From Reyranella sp. (lineage in GTDB: Bacteria; Pseudomonadota; Alphaproteobacteria; Reyranellales; Reyranellaceae): a stretch of 5,838 bases of DNA. Made by a program: the position numbers and the translations under genes. Positions 1 to 5,155 of this stretch are shown here, one piece after another. The stretch is from the NCBI GenBank assembly GCA_004296815.1, contig SCVT01000473.1:1-5838 (forward strand), in the 5' to 3' direction. The notes beneath the pieces were generated by a model. The model did not search any database. It saw nothing but the letters and a program-made list of their open reading frames with translations, and was not told the origin of the DNA. Within the stretch, counting starts at the first letter, position 1, and every line of letters begins with the position of its first letter.

Positions 1-1
1 C

Positions 2-733
2 AAGGCGGCCAGCATCCTGTCGGGCACCTACGCTGCCCTCGTCATGGTCGGCGCCTTCGCTGCTGGTGGCTATCTTGCCGGCCGGCTGCGCGCACCGTGG
101 CGTGCCGGCGTCGAGGAGGAGCAGAACTTCCGCGACGGCGCGCACGGCTTTGGTGTGTGGGCGCTGGGTGTGGTGGTGATGGCGGCCCTCGCGGCCTCCG
201 GCGCGGTGGCCGTGGTGAAGGGTGCCGCGCAGGCGACGACCGCCGTTGCGGCAGCCGGCACCGCCGGTGCCGCGGCCAACCCCAACCGTGCGCCGCTCGA
301 TGCGACGGCCTACGCCGCCGACCGCCTGCTGGCGCCGAACCCGACGCCGGCCGGTCCGGTGGCGCCGGCGATCGCCACGCGCGCCGATCTGGCCGCACCG
401 ATGATCCGCACCTTCGCGATCGGCCTGCGTGACGGCCAGCTCTCGGCCCGTGACCGCACCTACCTCGCGCAGCTCGTCATGCAGCAGACCGGCATGAACC
501 AGGCCGACGCCGAGCGCCGTGTCGACGAGTCCTTCGCGGAGCTGAAGGCGGCAGAGGCCAAGGCGCGCGATGCCGCCGAGGCGGCCCGCAAGGCGGCACT
601 GATCGCGGCCTTCGTCGCGGCGGCCACGCTCGCCATCGGATGCGCGGCGGCGTGCGGCGGGGCGGCCATGGGCGCACGCCATCGCGACGAGAACACGCTG
701 GTCACCCTGTTCGGCTCGCGTCGCTTCTGGTAG
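2..733 (+). CDS. Alanine-rich multi-pass membrane protein, 5'-truncated
   Basis: The reading frame is open from the left edge, so the true start lies outside the window; the ATG at 44 falls inside a hydrophobic segment and is probably internal. The visible part has about three membrane segments. The first runs from the edge to the motif GGYLAGRLR. The second follows the motif FRDGAHGFGVWALG. The third is an Ala-rich helix just before a short basic tail (GARHRDE) near the C-terminus. Between segments two and three lies a soluble stretch (LSARDRTYLAQLVMQQTGMN, then QADAERRVDESF) leading into a charged Ala/Lys/Glu helix. This arrangement is familiar from alphaproteobacterial membrane proteins often labelled 'PhnA-like'. 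That label is not evidence of a role in phosphonate metabolism, and no biochemical function can be assigned. A strong terminator follows 25 bases after the stop. I am confident that it is a coding membrane protein and not confident of its role. Confidence 0.8.
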   Translation, partial: KAASILSGTYAALVMVGAFAAGGYLAGRLRAPWRAGVEEEQNFRDGAHGFGVWALGVVVMAALAASGAVAVVKGAAQATTAVAAAGTAGAAANPNRAPLDATAYAADRLLAPNPTPAGPVAPAIATRADLAAPMIRTFAIGLRDGQLSARDRTYLAQLVMQQTGMNQADAERRVDESFAELKAAEAKARDAAEAARKAALIAAFVAAATLAIGCAAACGGAAMGARHRDENTLVTLFGSRRFW

Positions 734-758
734 CCGCGCCGCTCGGCGCAGACATGCG

Positions 759-785
759 AAAGGCCGCGGTCACCCGCGGCCTTTT
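759..785. terminator. Bidirectional rho-independent terminator
   Basis: A perfect 11-bp inverted repeat (AAAGGCCGCGG at 759-769, CCGCGGCCTTT at 774-784) encloses a 4-base loop (TCAC). A T-run follows on the + strand (TTTT, then CCTTT), and the mirror-image A-run gives a U-tail on the minus strand. It lies between the stop codons of two convergent genes (733 and 807), so one hairpin can end transcription from both sides. Confidence 0.88.
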
Positions 786-806
786 CCTTTGGCGCCAAAC
801 CCGTCC

Positions 807-1112
807 TTAGAAGCGAACGCCCACCGGCGTTGCAAACACTTCGCGGGGCTTGTCGCGGCCGCCGGGAGCGGCGACGACGTTGTCGTGGCGGTCCACCGGG
901 TTGCCCTGCAGGTCATAGGCATCGCCCGCGTCGGCGCCATGGTCGGCCATCGCCTCGCTGCCCTGGACGCGGATGACCATGCAGGAGGCCTGCTGCGCGG
1001 GCTTGCAGGTGTCGCGGGCAGCAGCGCGCGGTTCGTGCCGGTCGGCGCCGAACGCGGGCGCCGCCGCCAGCAGCAGCCCCACGCCTATCGCTGTCAATGA
1101 CCGGGTGAACAT
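807..1112 (-). CDS. Small secreted protein of unknown function (101 aa)
   Basis: The protein begins with a typical Sec signal peptide: basic MFTRS, a hydrophobic core IGVGLLLAAA, and a likely cleavage site around residues 20-23 (APAFGA). The predicted mature part is about 79 residues and hydrophilic. It contains two cysteines (Cys36 and Cys44, separated by seven residues), which could form a disulfide in the periplasm, and a distal stretch rich in Asp, Gly, His and Pro (DAYDLQGNPVDRHDN) before ending in VGVRF. A ribosome-binding site GGAAAGG lies about 9 bases before the ATG, which supports this start. The gene converges on the upstream membrane-protein gene across a shared terminator and diverges from the hemerythrin gene. 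I do not recognise a family. The signal peptide, Shine-Dalgarno site and dedicated terminator favour a real gene over a chance frame. Confidence 0.75.
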   Translation of the reverse strand: MFTRSLTAIGVGLLLAAAPAFGADRHEPRAAARDTCKPAQQASCMVIRVQGSEAMADHGADAGDAYDLQGNPVDRHDNVVAAPGGRDKPREVFATPVGVRF

Positions 1113-1203
1113 CGTTTGTCGCCTTTCCGAGAACGCCTCAGGAGAGGAAACACAGTCGAGGGGCGGATTGTTGCCGCCGGAGTCGCTTTATGTTGGGAGA
1201 GGC

Positions 1204-1238
1204 GTTCGCTGGCGAACCTGCAAAACCGAGATTCTCGG
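1204..1238. repeat. Two tandem inverted repeats upstream of the hemerythrin promoter
   Basis: GTTCGC-TG-GCGAAC (1204-1217) is a perfect 6-bp inverted repeat. Eight bases further on, CCGAG-ATT-CTCGG (1226-1238) is a perfect 5-bp inverted repeat. Both lie just upstream of the GGAAC element at 1245, where an activator or repressor could bind. They may also be chance GC-rich hairpins. No known operator consensus was recognised. Confidence 0.35.
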
Positions 1239-1244
1239 CTGTCT

Positions 1245-1269
1245 GGAACGTCTCCGGAAAGCGGCCGTT
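1245..1269 (+). promoter_or_regulatory. EcfG-type (general stress sigma factor) promoter
   Basis: GGAAC at 1245-1249 and CGTT at 1266-1269 are separated by exactly 16 bases. This matches the established consensus for the alphaproteobacterial general-stress ECF sigma factor EcfG (GGAAC-N16/17-CGTT). The -10 element ends 45 bases before the hemerythrin ATG, which leaves a short untranslated leader with its own Shine-Dalgarno site. The match is exact and in the right orientation. Control by the stress regulator is inferred from this motif alone. Confidence 0.72.
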
Positions 1270-1314
1270 GGCAGCACGATCGTTCCGATCGCTACCCACA
1301 CAAATGGAGTGACC

Positions 1315-1857
1315 ATGCCCGCCAAACAGGATGCCATCGCCCTGCTGAAGGCCGACCACCGCAAGGTCGAGGAGCTGTTCGAGAAGTTCGAGAAAGCCCG
1401 TGGCGGCGAGCGCAAGCAGGCGCTGGTGAAGGAGATCTGCACCGAACTCTCGATTCACGCCACGATCGAGGAGGAGATCCTCTATCCGGCCTGCAAGGGC
1501 AAGATCGAGGAGGAGGAACTGCTCGACGAGGCCTATGTCGAGCACGACGGCGCCAAGGTGCTGATCGCCGAGCTCGCCGGAGCCTCGCCGGACGACGAGT
1601 TCTACGACGCCAAGGTTAAGGTCCTCTCCGAGTTGATCAAGCATCACGTCAAGGAAGAGGAGCGGCCGGCCGAGGGGATCTTCGCGCAAGCGCGCGAGGC
1701 CGAGATCGATCTCGACGCGATGGGCGACCGGCTGAAGGTCCGCAAGGAGCAGCTCATGAAGGAGTTCGAAGGGGGCGACAAGCTGCCGCCGCCGGAAACC
1801 CGCAGCTACCACGGCCACAAGCTGGTGCAGAGCAAGCCGATCGAGGCGCGGGCCTGA
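1315..1857 (+). CDS. Hemerythrin HHE domain-containing protein (180 aa)
   Basis: This is a cytosolic four-helix-bundle protein of the hemerythrin/HHE family. Family members bind a di-iron centre and sense or handle oxygen, nitric oxide or redox stress. The iron-ligand pattern is visible in order: His15 (ADHRKVEELF), His48 and Glu52 (SIHATIEEEILYPA), His77 (VEHDGAKVL), and His111 with Glu115 (HHVKEEERPAEGIF). Residues 128-180 form a charged tail rich in Lys, Glu and Pro beyond the bundle. The length is usual for single-domain bacterial HHE proteins. The ATG at 1315 was chosen because GGAG lies 5 bases upstream and the motif starts at residue 10; the same frame extends further upstream without plausible protein sequence. 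It has its own terminator and an exact EcfG-type promoter, so it is probably monocistronic and stress-induced. The ligand sensed cannot be read from sequence. Confidence 0.93.
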   Translation: MPAKQDAIALLKADHRKVEELFEKFEKARGGERKQALVKEICTELSIHATIEEEILYPACKGKIEEEELLDEAYVEHDGAKVLIAELAGASPDDEFYDAKVKVLSELIKHHVKEEERPAEGIFAQAREAEIDLDAMGDRLKVRKEQLMKEFEGGDKLPPPETRSYHGHKLVQSKPIEARA

Positions 1858-1878
1858 GTGACCGCGGGAATTCCATGA

Positions 1879-1904
1879 AAAGGGGCGCCTGAGGGCGCCC
1901 CTTT
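1879..1904. terminator. Bidirectional rho-independent terminator
   Basis: A perfect 11-bp stem (AAAGGGGCGCC at 1879-1889, GGCGCCCCTTT at 1894-1904) encloses a TGAG loop. T's follow on the + strand, and the A-run at 1878-1881 gives a U-tail on the minus strand. It lies 21 bases after the hemerythrin stop and 18 bases beyond the stop of the convergent stress-protein gene, so it serves both. Confidence 0.88.
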
Positions 1905-1922
1905 GCTTGTCCGCAGCGCGGA

Positions 1923-2423
1923 TCAGTGCCGCAAATCGACCCGGGCGACCTTGTCCTTGTAGTCCTTCTTCGGGTCGATCCCGAGCAGCAGCTTGAAGCC
2001 GGCGAGCATGCTCGACGCGTCGGCCCAGATTTCGGCCTTCTCCGGATCGAGCCGCAGCAGCACCAGCTTCGGGTCGTTCTTGCCCTCGTACCAAGCCGCG
2101 ACAAAGCGGTTCCAGAGCTTGTCGACCATGCCGCGGTCGGTCTCGATGTGCAGCGAGCCGTGAACGGTGGCAAACAGGTCGTGATCCTTCGACGTGAAGG
2201 TCGCGATGGCGCGGTCGAGGCCGCCGATGCCGGGCGACAGCTTCTGCGCCAGCGCATTGTCGCGCGCCGTGAAAAACCAGATCGGTCCGCGGCGATCGCC
2301 GTCGAGCTGCGCCGTCATCGGTCGCGCATGGCCATCGTCGACGCAGTCGAGGCCGATCATCATCGTCATGTCGGACTTGAGCGCGGACCAGAACTTGTCC
2401 TCGAGCTCCTTGGGGGTCGGCAT
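1923..2423 (-). CDS. General stress protein 26-like, pyridoxamine 5'-phosphate oxidase fold (166 aa)
   Basis: The protein belongs to the split-barrel flavin-binding superfamily, in the group called general stress protein 26 (COG3871). Members bind FMN or related flavins, and most have no proven substrate. The N-terminal helix KELEDKFWSALKSDMTMMIG is followed by the family's characteristic barrel strands: GHARPMTAQL at about residues 31-40, GPIWFFTARDNALAQKL at 46-62, and HGSLHIETDRG at 88-98. The later motif LWNRFVAAWYEGKNDPKLVL (residues 103-122), followed by LDPEKAEIWAD, is also typical. The length matches the family. AAGGAG lies 6 bases before the ATG and fixes the start. The gene converges on the hemerythrin gene and shares its terminator. 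A near-consensus EcfG-type promoter lies upstream, consistent with a stress role. The specific flavin and substrate remain unknown. Confidence 0.92.
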   Translation of the reverse strand: MPTPKELEDKFWSALKSDMTMMIGLDCVDDGHARPMTAQLDGDRRGPIWFFTARDNALAQKLSPGIGGLDRAIATFTSKDHDLFATVHGSLHIETDRGMVDKLWNRFVAAWYEGKNDPKLVLLRLDPEKAEIWADASSMLAGFKLLLGIDPKKDYKDKVARVDLRH

Positions 2424-2461
2424 CGGCTTCTCCTTGATTGGAATGTGGGGGACACCCGATG

Positions 2462-2487
2462 AACGCCGCGCTTTGCGGGATCGTTGC
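2462..2487 (-). promoter_or_regulatory. Possible EcfG-type promoter with one mismatch, for the stress-protein gene
   Basis: Read on the minus strand, GCAAC (2487-2483), 17 bases, then CGTT (2465-2462) differs from the EcfG consensus GGAAC-N16/17-CGTT at one position in the -35 element. The -10 ends 38 bases before the stress-protein ATG, similar to the 45-base spacing at the hemerythrin gene. The mismatch falls in a normally well-conserved position, so this is only a candidate. Confidence 0.4.
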
Positions 2488-2490
2488 GGA

Positions 2491-2516
2491 GGGGCTCCAG
2501 GGGCAACCCCAAGCCC
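2491..2516 (+). other. Imperfect GC-rich hairpin in the AsmA gene leader
   Basis: GGGCT (2492-2496) pairs with AGCCC (2512-2516), and inside it GGGG (2500-2503) pairs with CCCC (2507-2510) around a CAA loop, leaving a small asymmetric internal loop. It sits about 20 bases before the chosen AsmA start. No T-run follows, so it is not a typical terminator. It may affect translation or be incidental. Confidence 0.25.
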
Positions 2517-2536
2517 TTGAGACCGTTTCTACCGCC

Positions 2537-4453
2537 ATGAGGCGGCTTGCCAGGATCGCGGCGTGGCTGGCTGGAGGTCTGTTCCTGCTCGTCTTCGTGG
2601 CGGCGGGAGCGCTCTGGATCGTCCTCGATTCGGACTGGTTGCGTGGCGAGCTCGAGGGCCGTGCCAGCGACTACACCGGCCGCAAGACCAGCGTCGCCAA
2701 GATGGACTTCGACTGGGGCGCCACGACGAGCGTGCGGCTGGAGAAGCTCGAGGTCGCCAACGTCGCCTGGGCCAAGACGCCACATATGCTCAAGGTCGAG
2801 CAGGTCGATTTCGACATCCGCCTGTGGCCCCTGCTCAAGGGCAACGTCGTCCTGACGCGCCTCGTGCTGCGCAAGCCCGAGGTCGAGGTCGAGGTCGGCG
2901 ACAAGGAACAGCTCAACTGGAGCATGGAGGAGACGCCGGTGGTGACCGGTGCGGTGAAGGCGATCGAGCCCGACAGCCGCTACGGCGCGCCGGTGATCGG
3001 TCACCTCGAGGTCACGGACGGCAAGCTGGCCTACCGCGATCCCCGCCGGAAGCTCGAGCTCGACGGCGCCGTGTCGACCGCGGCCGGCAAGGCCGCCGAG
3101 CAGAGCCAGGTCGAGCTGAACCTCAAGGGCAAGCTCGAAGGCCAGCCGCTGGCGCTCAAGTTCAAAGGCGGCTCGATCGTCATGCTGCGCGACACCGAGC
3201 AACCCTATCCGCTCGATCTCGATGTGACCTTCGGTGGGACCAAGCTCGTGGCCAAGGGCACGGTGCACGATCCCTTCAAGTGGACCGGCGCTGACGTCGA
3301 TCTCACGCTGTCGGGACCAAATCTCTCGGAGATCTATCCGCTTCTCGGCATTCCCGGTCCGCCCACGCCGCCCTACCGCATCACCGGCAAGCTCGAGCGC
3401 GATCCCGGCGTGTGGAAGTTCGTGAAATCCAAGTGGCGCGTGGGCGAGAGCGACCTGACCGGCGAGGTGATCATCGACGAACGCAAGAAGCCGGAATTCC
3501 TGACCGCCAAGCTCGTCTCGCAGAAGCTCGTGTTCGAGGACCTAGCGCCGCTGATCGGCGCCCCGCCGCAGCGCAAGACCAACGTGTCGGCAAAGCAGGC
3601 TGAGACCCAGGCGCAGCTCGAGGCGAGCGGCGATCTCTTCCCCAACGTTCCGCTGCGCACCGAGAGGCTGCGCGCCATGAACATGGATGTGACGCTCGAC
3701 GCCAAGCGGGTGATCGCACCGCCCTGGCTGCCCGTCCAGGCGCTCGCCTTCCGCGTCCTCATCCAGGACGGCAACGCCACGGTGAAGCCGCTCACGCTGC
3801 AGGTCCTGGGGGGAGGGCGCATCGAGGGCGAGCTCGGCATCGACGCGCGCAGCGACAATCCCCGGGTGCGCACCCATCTCGCCCTCACCGACATCGAGCT
3901 CAAGAACTTCTTCCGCGAGTCGCGCTACTTCGACGCCACGCAGGGCAAGATCCAGGGAAGGGTCGTGCTGGCCGGCAACGGCAAGTCGCTGGCGCAAGTG
4001 ATGGGCAGCGCCGACGGTTACATGGCCTTCGCGCTGGGCGGCGGCTCGGTCAGCAGCCTGATGGTCAGTCTGGCCGGTCTGCAGATCTTCGACGCGCTGA
4101 TCCTCTACGTGACCGGCGACAATCGCATTCCCATCAAGTGCGCGGTGAGCCGTCTCAATTTCCAGCGCGGCAACGTCCTCTTCGACCGCACCTTGCTCGA
4201 TACGCAGAAGTCGGTGCTGTACGTGAAGGGCCAGGTCTCGCTGCAGAGCCAGGCGGTCAGCGCCGAGGTCGACGCCGATCCCAAGAGCTTCGATCTGCTC
4301 GACCTGCACGGGACGGTGGCCATCCAGGGCAAGTTACGCGAGCCGCGCATTTCGCTCGGCCGGGTCTTCCCGATCCCGACACCGGTCTTCGGCAATGCCA
4401 AGGATGTGGCGTGTCCCCAGGTCACCCAGCAGCTTCTCGCCGCACCCCAGTAA
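2537..4453 (+). CDS. AsmA family envelope protein (638 aa)
   Basis: AsmA-family proteins are anchored in the inner membrane by an N-terminal helix and project a long beta-rich domain into the periplasm. The wider family is linked to outer-membrane biogenesis and lipid transport between membranes. Here the anchor is residues 8-30 (AAWLAGGLFLLVFVAAGALW and onward). It is followed by the usual LDSDWLRGELEGRASDYTGR and the repeated 'VRLEKLEVANVAWAKTP...VDFDIRLWPLLKG' pattern of the AsmA N-domain. The AsmA-like C-terminal region covers about residues 465-620, including IPIKCAVSRLNFQRGNVLFD near 530 and the strand KSFDLLDLHGTVAIQGKLRE. The protein looks complete and ends with tandem TAA codons. The start at 2537 places the anchor correctly, but its ribosome-binding site is weak. 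An ATG at 2459 preceded by a G-rich stretch would add 26 non-hydrophobic residues and is the alternative. No partner gene is apparent nearby. Confidence 0.93.
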   Translation: MRRLARIAAWLAGGLFLLVFVAAGALWIVLDSDWLRGELEGRASDYTGRKTSVAKMDFDWGATTSVRLEKLEVANVAWAKTPHMLKVEQVDFDIRLWPLLKGNVVLTRLVLRKPEVEVEVGDKEQLNWSMEETPVVTGAVKAIEPDSRYGAPVIGHLEVTDGKLAYRDPRRKLELDGAVSTAAGKAAEQSQVELNLKGKLEGQPLALKFKGGSIVMLRDTEQPYPLDLDVTFGGTKLVAKGTVHDPFKWTGADVDLTLSGPNLSEIYPLLGIPGPPTPPYRITGKLERDPGVWKFVKSKWRVGESDLTGEVIIDERKKPEFLTAKLVSQKLVFEDLAPLIGAPPQRKTNVSAKQAETQAQLEASGDLFPNVPLRTERLRAMNMDVTLDAKRVIAPPWLPVQALAFRVLIQDGNATVKPLTLQVLGGGRIEGELGIDARSDNPRVRTHLALTDIELKNFFRESRYFDATQGKIQGRVVLAGNGKSLAQVMGSADGYMAFALGGGSVSSLMVSLAGLQIFDALILYVTGDNRIPIKCAVSRLNFQRGNVLFDRTLLDTQKSVLYVKGQVSLQSQAVSAEVDADPKSFDLLDLHGTVAIQGKLREPRISLGRVFPIPTPVFGNAKDVACPQVTQQLLAAPQ

Positions 4454-4504
4454 TAAAGGAGGGCAGGGCTTCATCTTGTGCCCAACGTCGGTGTTGGTTA
4501 GTGT

Positions 4505-4525
4505 GATTGCGACTAAGTCGCAATC
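4505..4525. promoter_or_regulatory. Perfect 21-bp palindrome, candidate operator of the sigma/anti-sigma genes
   Basis: GATTGCGACT (4505-4514), a central A (4515), and AGTCGCAATC (4516-4525) form a perfect 10-1-10 inverted repeat. It ends 20 bases before the GTG start of the FecI-type sigma gene, in the expected promoter or leader region. The inner 7-1-7 geometry resembles a Fur box; each inner half, TGCGACT, matches 4 of 7 positions of the classical TGATAAT half-site. Iron control by a Fur-family repressor is therefore plausible and fits the regulated gene type, but the binder is inferred. As RNA the same sequence cannot form a good hairpin because only one base separates the arms, and no T-run follows. 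This favours a protein-binding DNA site over a terminator. Confidence 0.65.
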
Positions 4526-4545
4526 GAGAAAGGTGCAGCCTCGAC

Positions 4546-5058
4546 GTGTCTCCATCCGACCGGACGCTCGCTCTCTACCTGGAGCATCGCGGGTCGTTGG
4601 TGAACTACGCCAACGGCATCGTGCGCGATCGTGCCAGCGCCGAGGATGTGGTGCAGGAAGCATGGCTGCGCTTCAACGCCGCCGTCGGTGGCGATCGTGC
4701 CGGCACGGAGATCGGCCAGCCCGTCGCCTACCTCTATCGCATCGTCCGCAATCTCGCCCTCGATTGGGTCAATCGCGCCGATGCGCCGTGGGCATCGCCC
4801 AGCACGATCGAGCAGATCCCGCACGAGACGCCGTCGGCCGAGCACGTTCTCTTCTACCGCGACGAGCTTCGCGTACTGGCCGGCGCGCTGGGCGAGCTGC
4901 CCGAGCGTACCCAGCTCGCCTTCCGCCTGTATCGGCTCGAGGGCCGCACCCTGCAGCAGGTCGCCAATCGTCTCGGCGTCTCCGTCGTCCGTGCTCACCA
5001 ACTCGTGAAGGACGCGGTCCTTCATGCGGCGCGCCGCCTCGACGGCCCCGAGGAGTGA
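4546..5058 (+). CDS. FecI-type ECF RNA polymerase sigma factor (170 aa)
   Basis: The protein has the two-domain layout of ECF sigma factors. Region 2 covers about residues 9-77, including LYLEHRGSLVNYANGIVRDR, the core-binding motif AEDVVQEAWLRF (32-43), and the -10 recognition segment PVAYLYRIVRNLALDW (59-74). Region 4 covers about residues 108-165, with ELPERTQLAFRLYRLEG and a helix-turn-helix around TLQQVANRLGVSVVRAHQLV (135-154). The 'AYLYRIVRNLALD' and 'RLEGRTLQQVA' wording is characteristic of the FecI group, which directs transcription of genes for TonB-dependent iron-chelate uptake. The GTG at 4546 gives MSPSDRTLALYLEHR, a normal family N-terminus, with AAAGG about 12 bases upstream. 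A TTG at 4507 would start inside the palindrome and lacks a ribosome-binding site. The FecR gene follows 97 bases downstream. Confidence 0.92.
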   Translation: MSPSDRTLALYLEHRGSLVNYANGIVRDRASAEDVVQEAWLRFNAAVGGDRAGTEIGQPVAYLYRIVRNLALDWVNRADAPWASPSTIEQIPHETPSAEHVLFYRDELRVLAGALGELPERTQLAFRLYRLEGRTLQQVANRLGVSVVRAHQLVKDAVLHAARRLDGPEE

Positions 5059-5155
5059 GGCGGATGGATGTTTTTCCGCGACGCCCTTAAAAGCTGATGC
5101 CCCCGTCAGTCTGTCCCATGCAACGGCCCGACAGGCCGAGCGAGGTTCGTGGCCC
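5059..5155 (+). other. 97-bp gap between sigma and anti-sigma genes
   Basis: FecI and FecR genes are often adjacent or overlapping; here they are 97 bases apart. The gap has an AT-richer island (TTTTTCC near 5071-5077 and CTTAAAA near 5086-5092) in otherwise GC-rich sequence. It also has short inverted repeats, for example CTGTC (5111-5115) with GACAG (5130-5134). A local promoter is possible, but no clear -35/-10 pair was identified. The anti-sigma frame is open through the gap but has no ATG, and the stretch does not read like protein. Confidence 0.3.

Noticed and set aside
973..1314. Upstream extension of the hemerythrin frame to an ATG at 973
   Set aside because: It would overlap the opposite-strand secreted-protein gene and include the EcfG promoter; the hemerythrin fold begins right after the ATG at 1315, which has its own Shine-Dalgarno site.
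1138..2538. 466-codon open frame on the minus strand across the hemerythrin and stress-protein genes
   Set aside because: It is antisense to a clear hemerythrin gene and out of frame with the stress-protein gene; the product is low-complexity Arg/Leu/Asp-rich sequence typical of GC-rich shadow frames.
2366..3268. 300-codon minus-strand open frame opposite the AsmA gene
   Set aside because: Repetitive Leu/Asp/His/Gly composition is the mirror of AsmA codons; there is no ribosome-binding site or recognisable domain.
3542..4309. 255-codon minus-strand open frame inside the AsmA gene
   Set aside because: It lies opposite the well-supported AsmA C-terminal region and has shadow-frame composition.
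4455..4463. Strong Shine-Dalgarno-like sequence AAAGGAGGG just after the AsmA stop
   Set aside because: No suitable start codon follows at normal spacing; a GTG at 4478 is about 15 bases away and gives only a 7-codon frame, so it is treated as incidental.
4461..4483. Possible terminator after the AsmA gene (GGGCA...TGCCC)
   Set aside because: The stem is only 5 bp with a 13-base loop and no T-run, too weak to call.
4507..4545. TTG at 4507 as the sigma gene start
   Set aside because: It lies inside the palindrome, lacks a ribosome-binding site, and adds 13 residues not typical of the family.
4395..5090. 231-codon + strand frame overlapping the AsmA end and the sigma gene
   Set aside because: It overlaps two real genes in another frame and its product is Arg/Pro-rich without family features.
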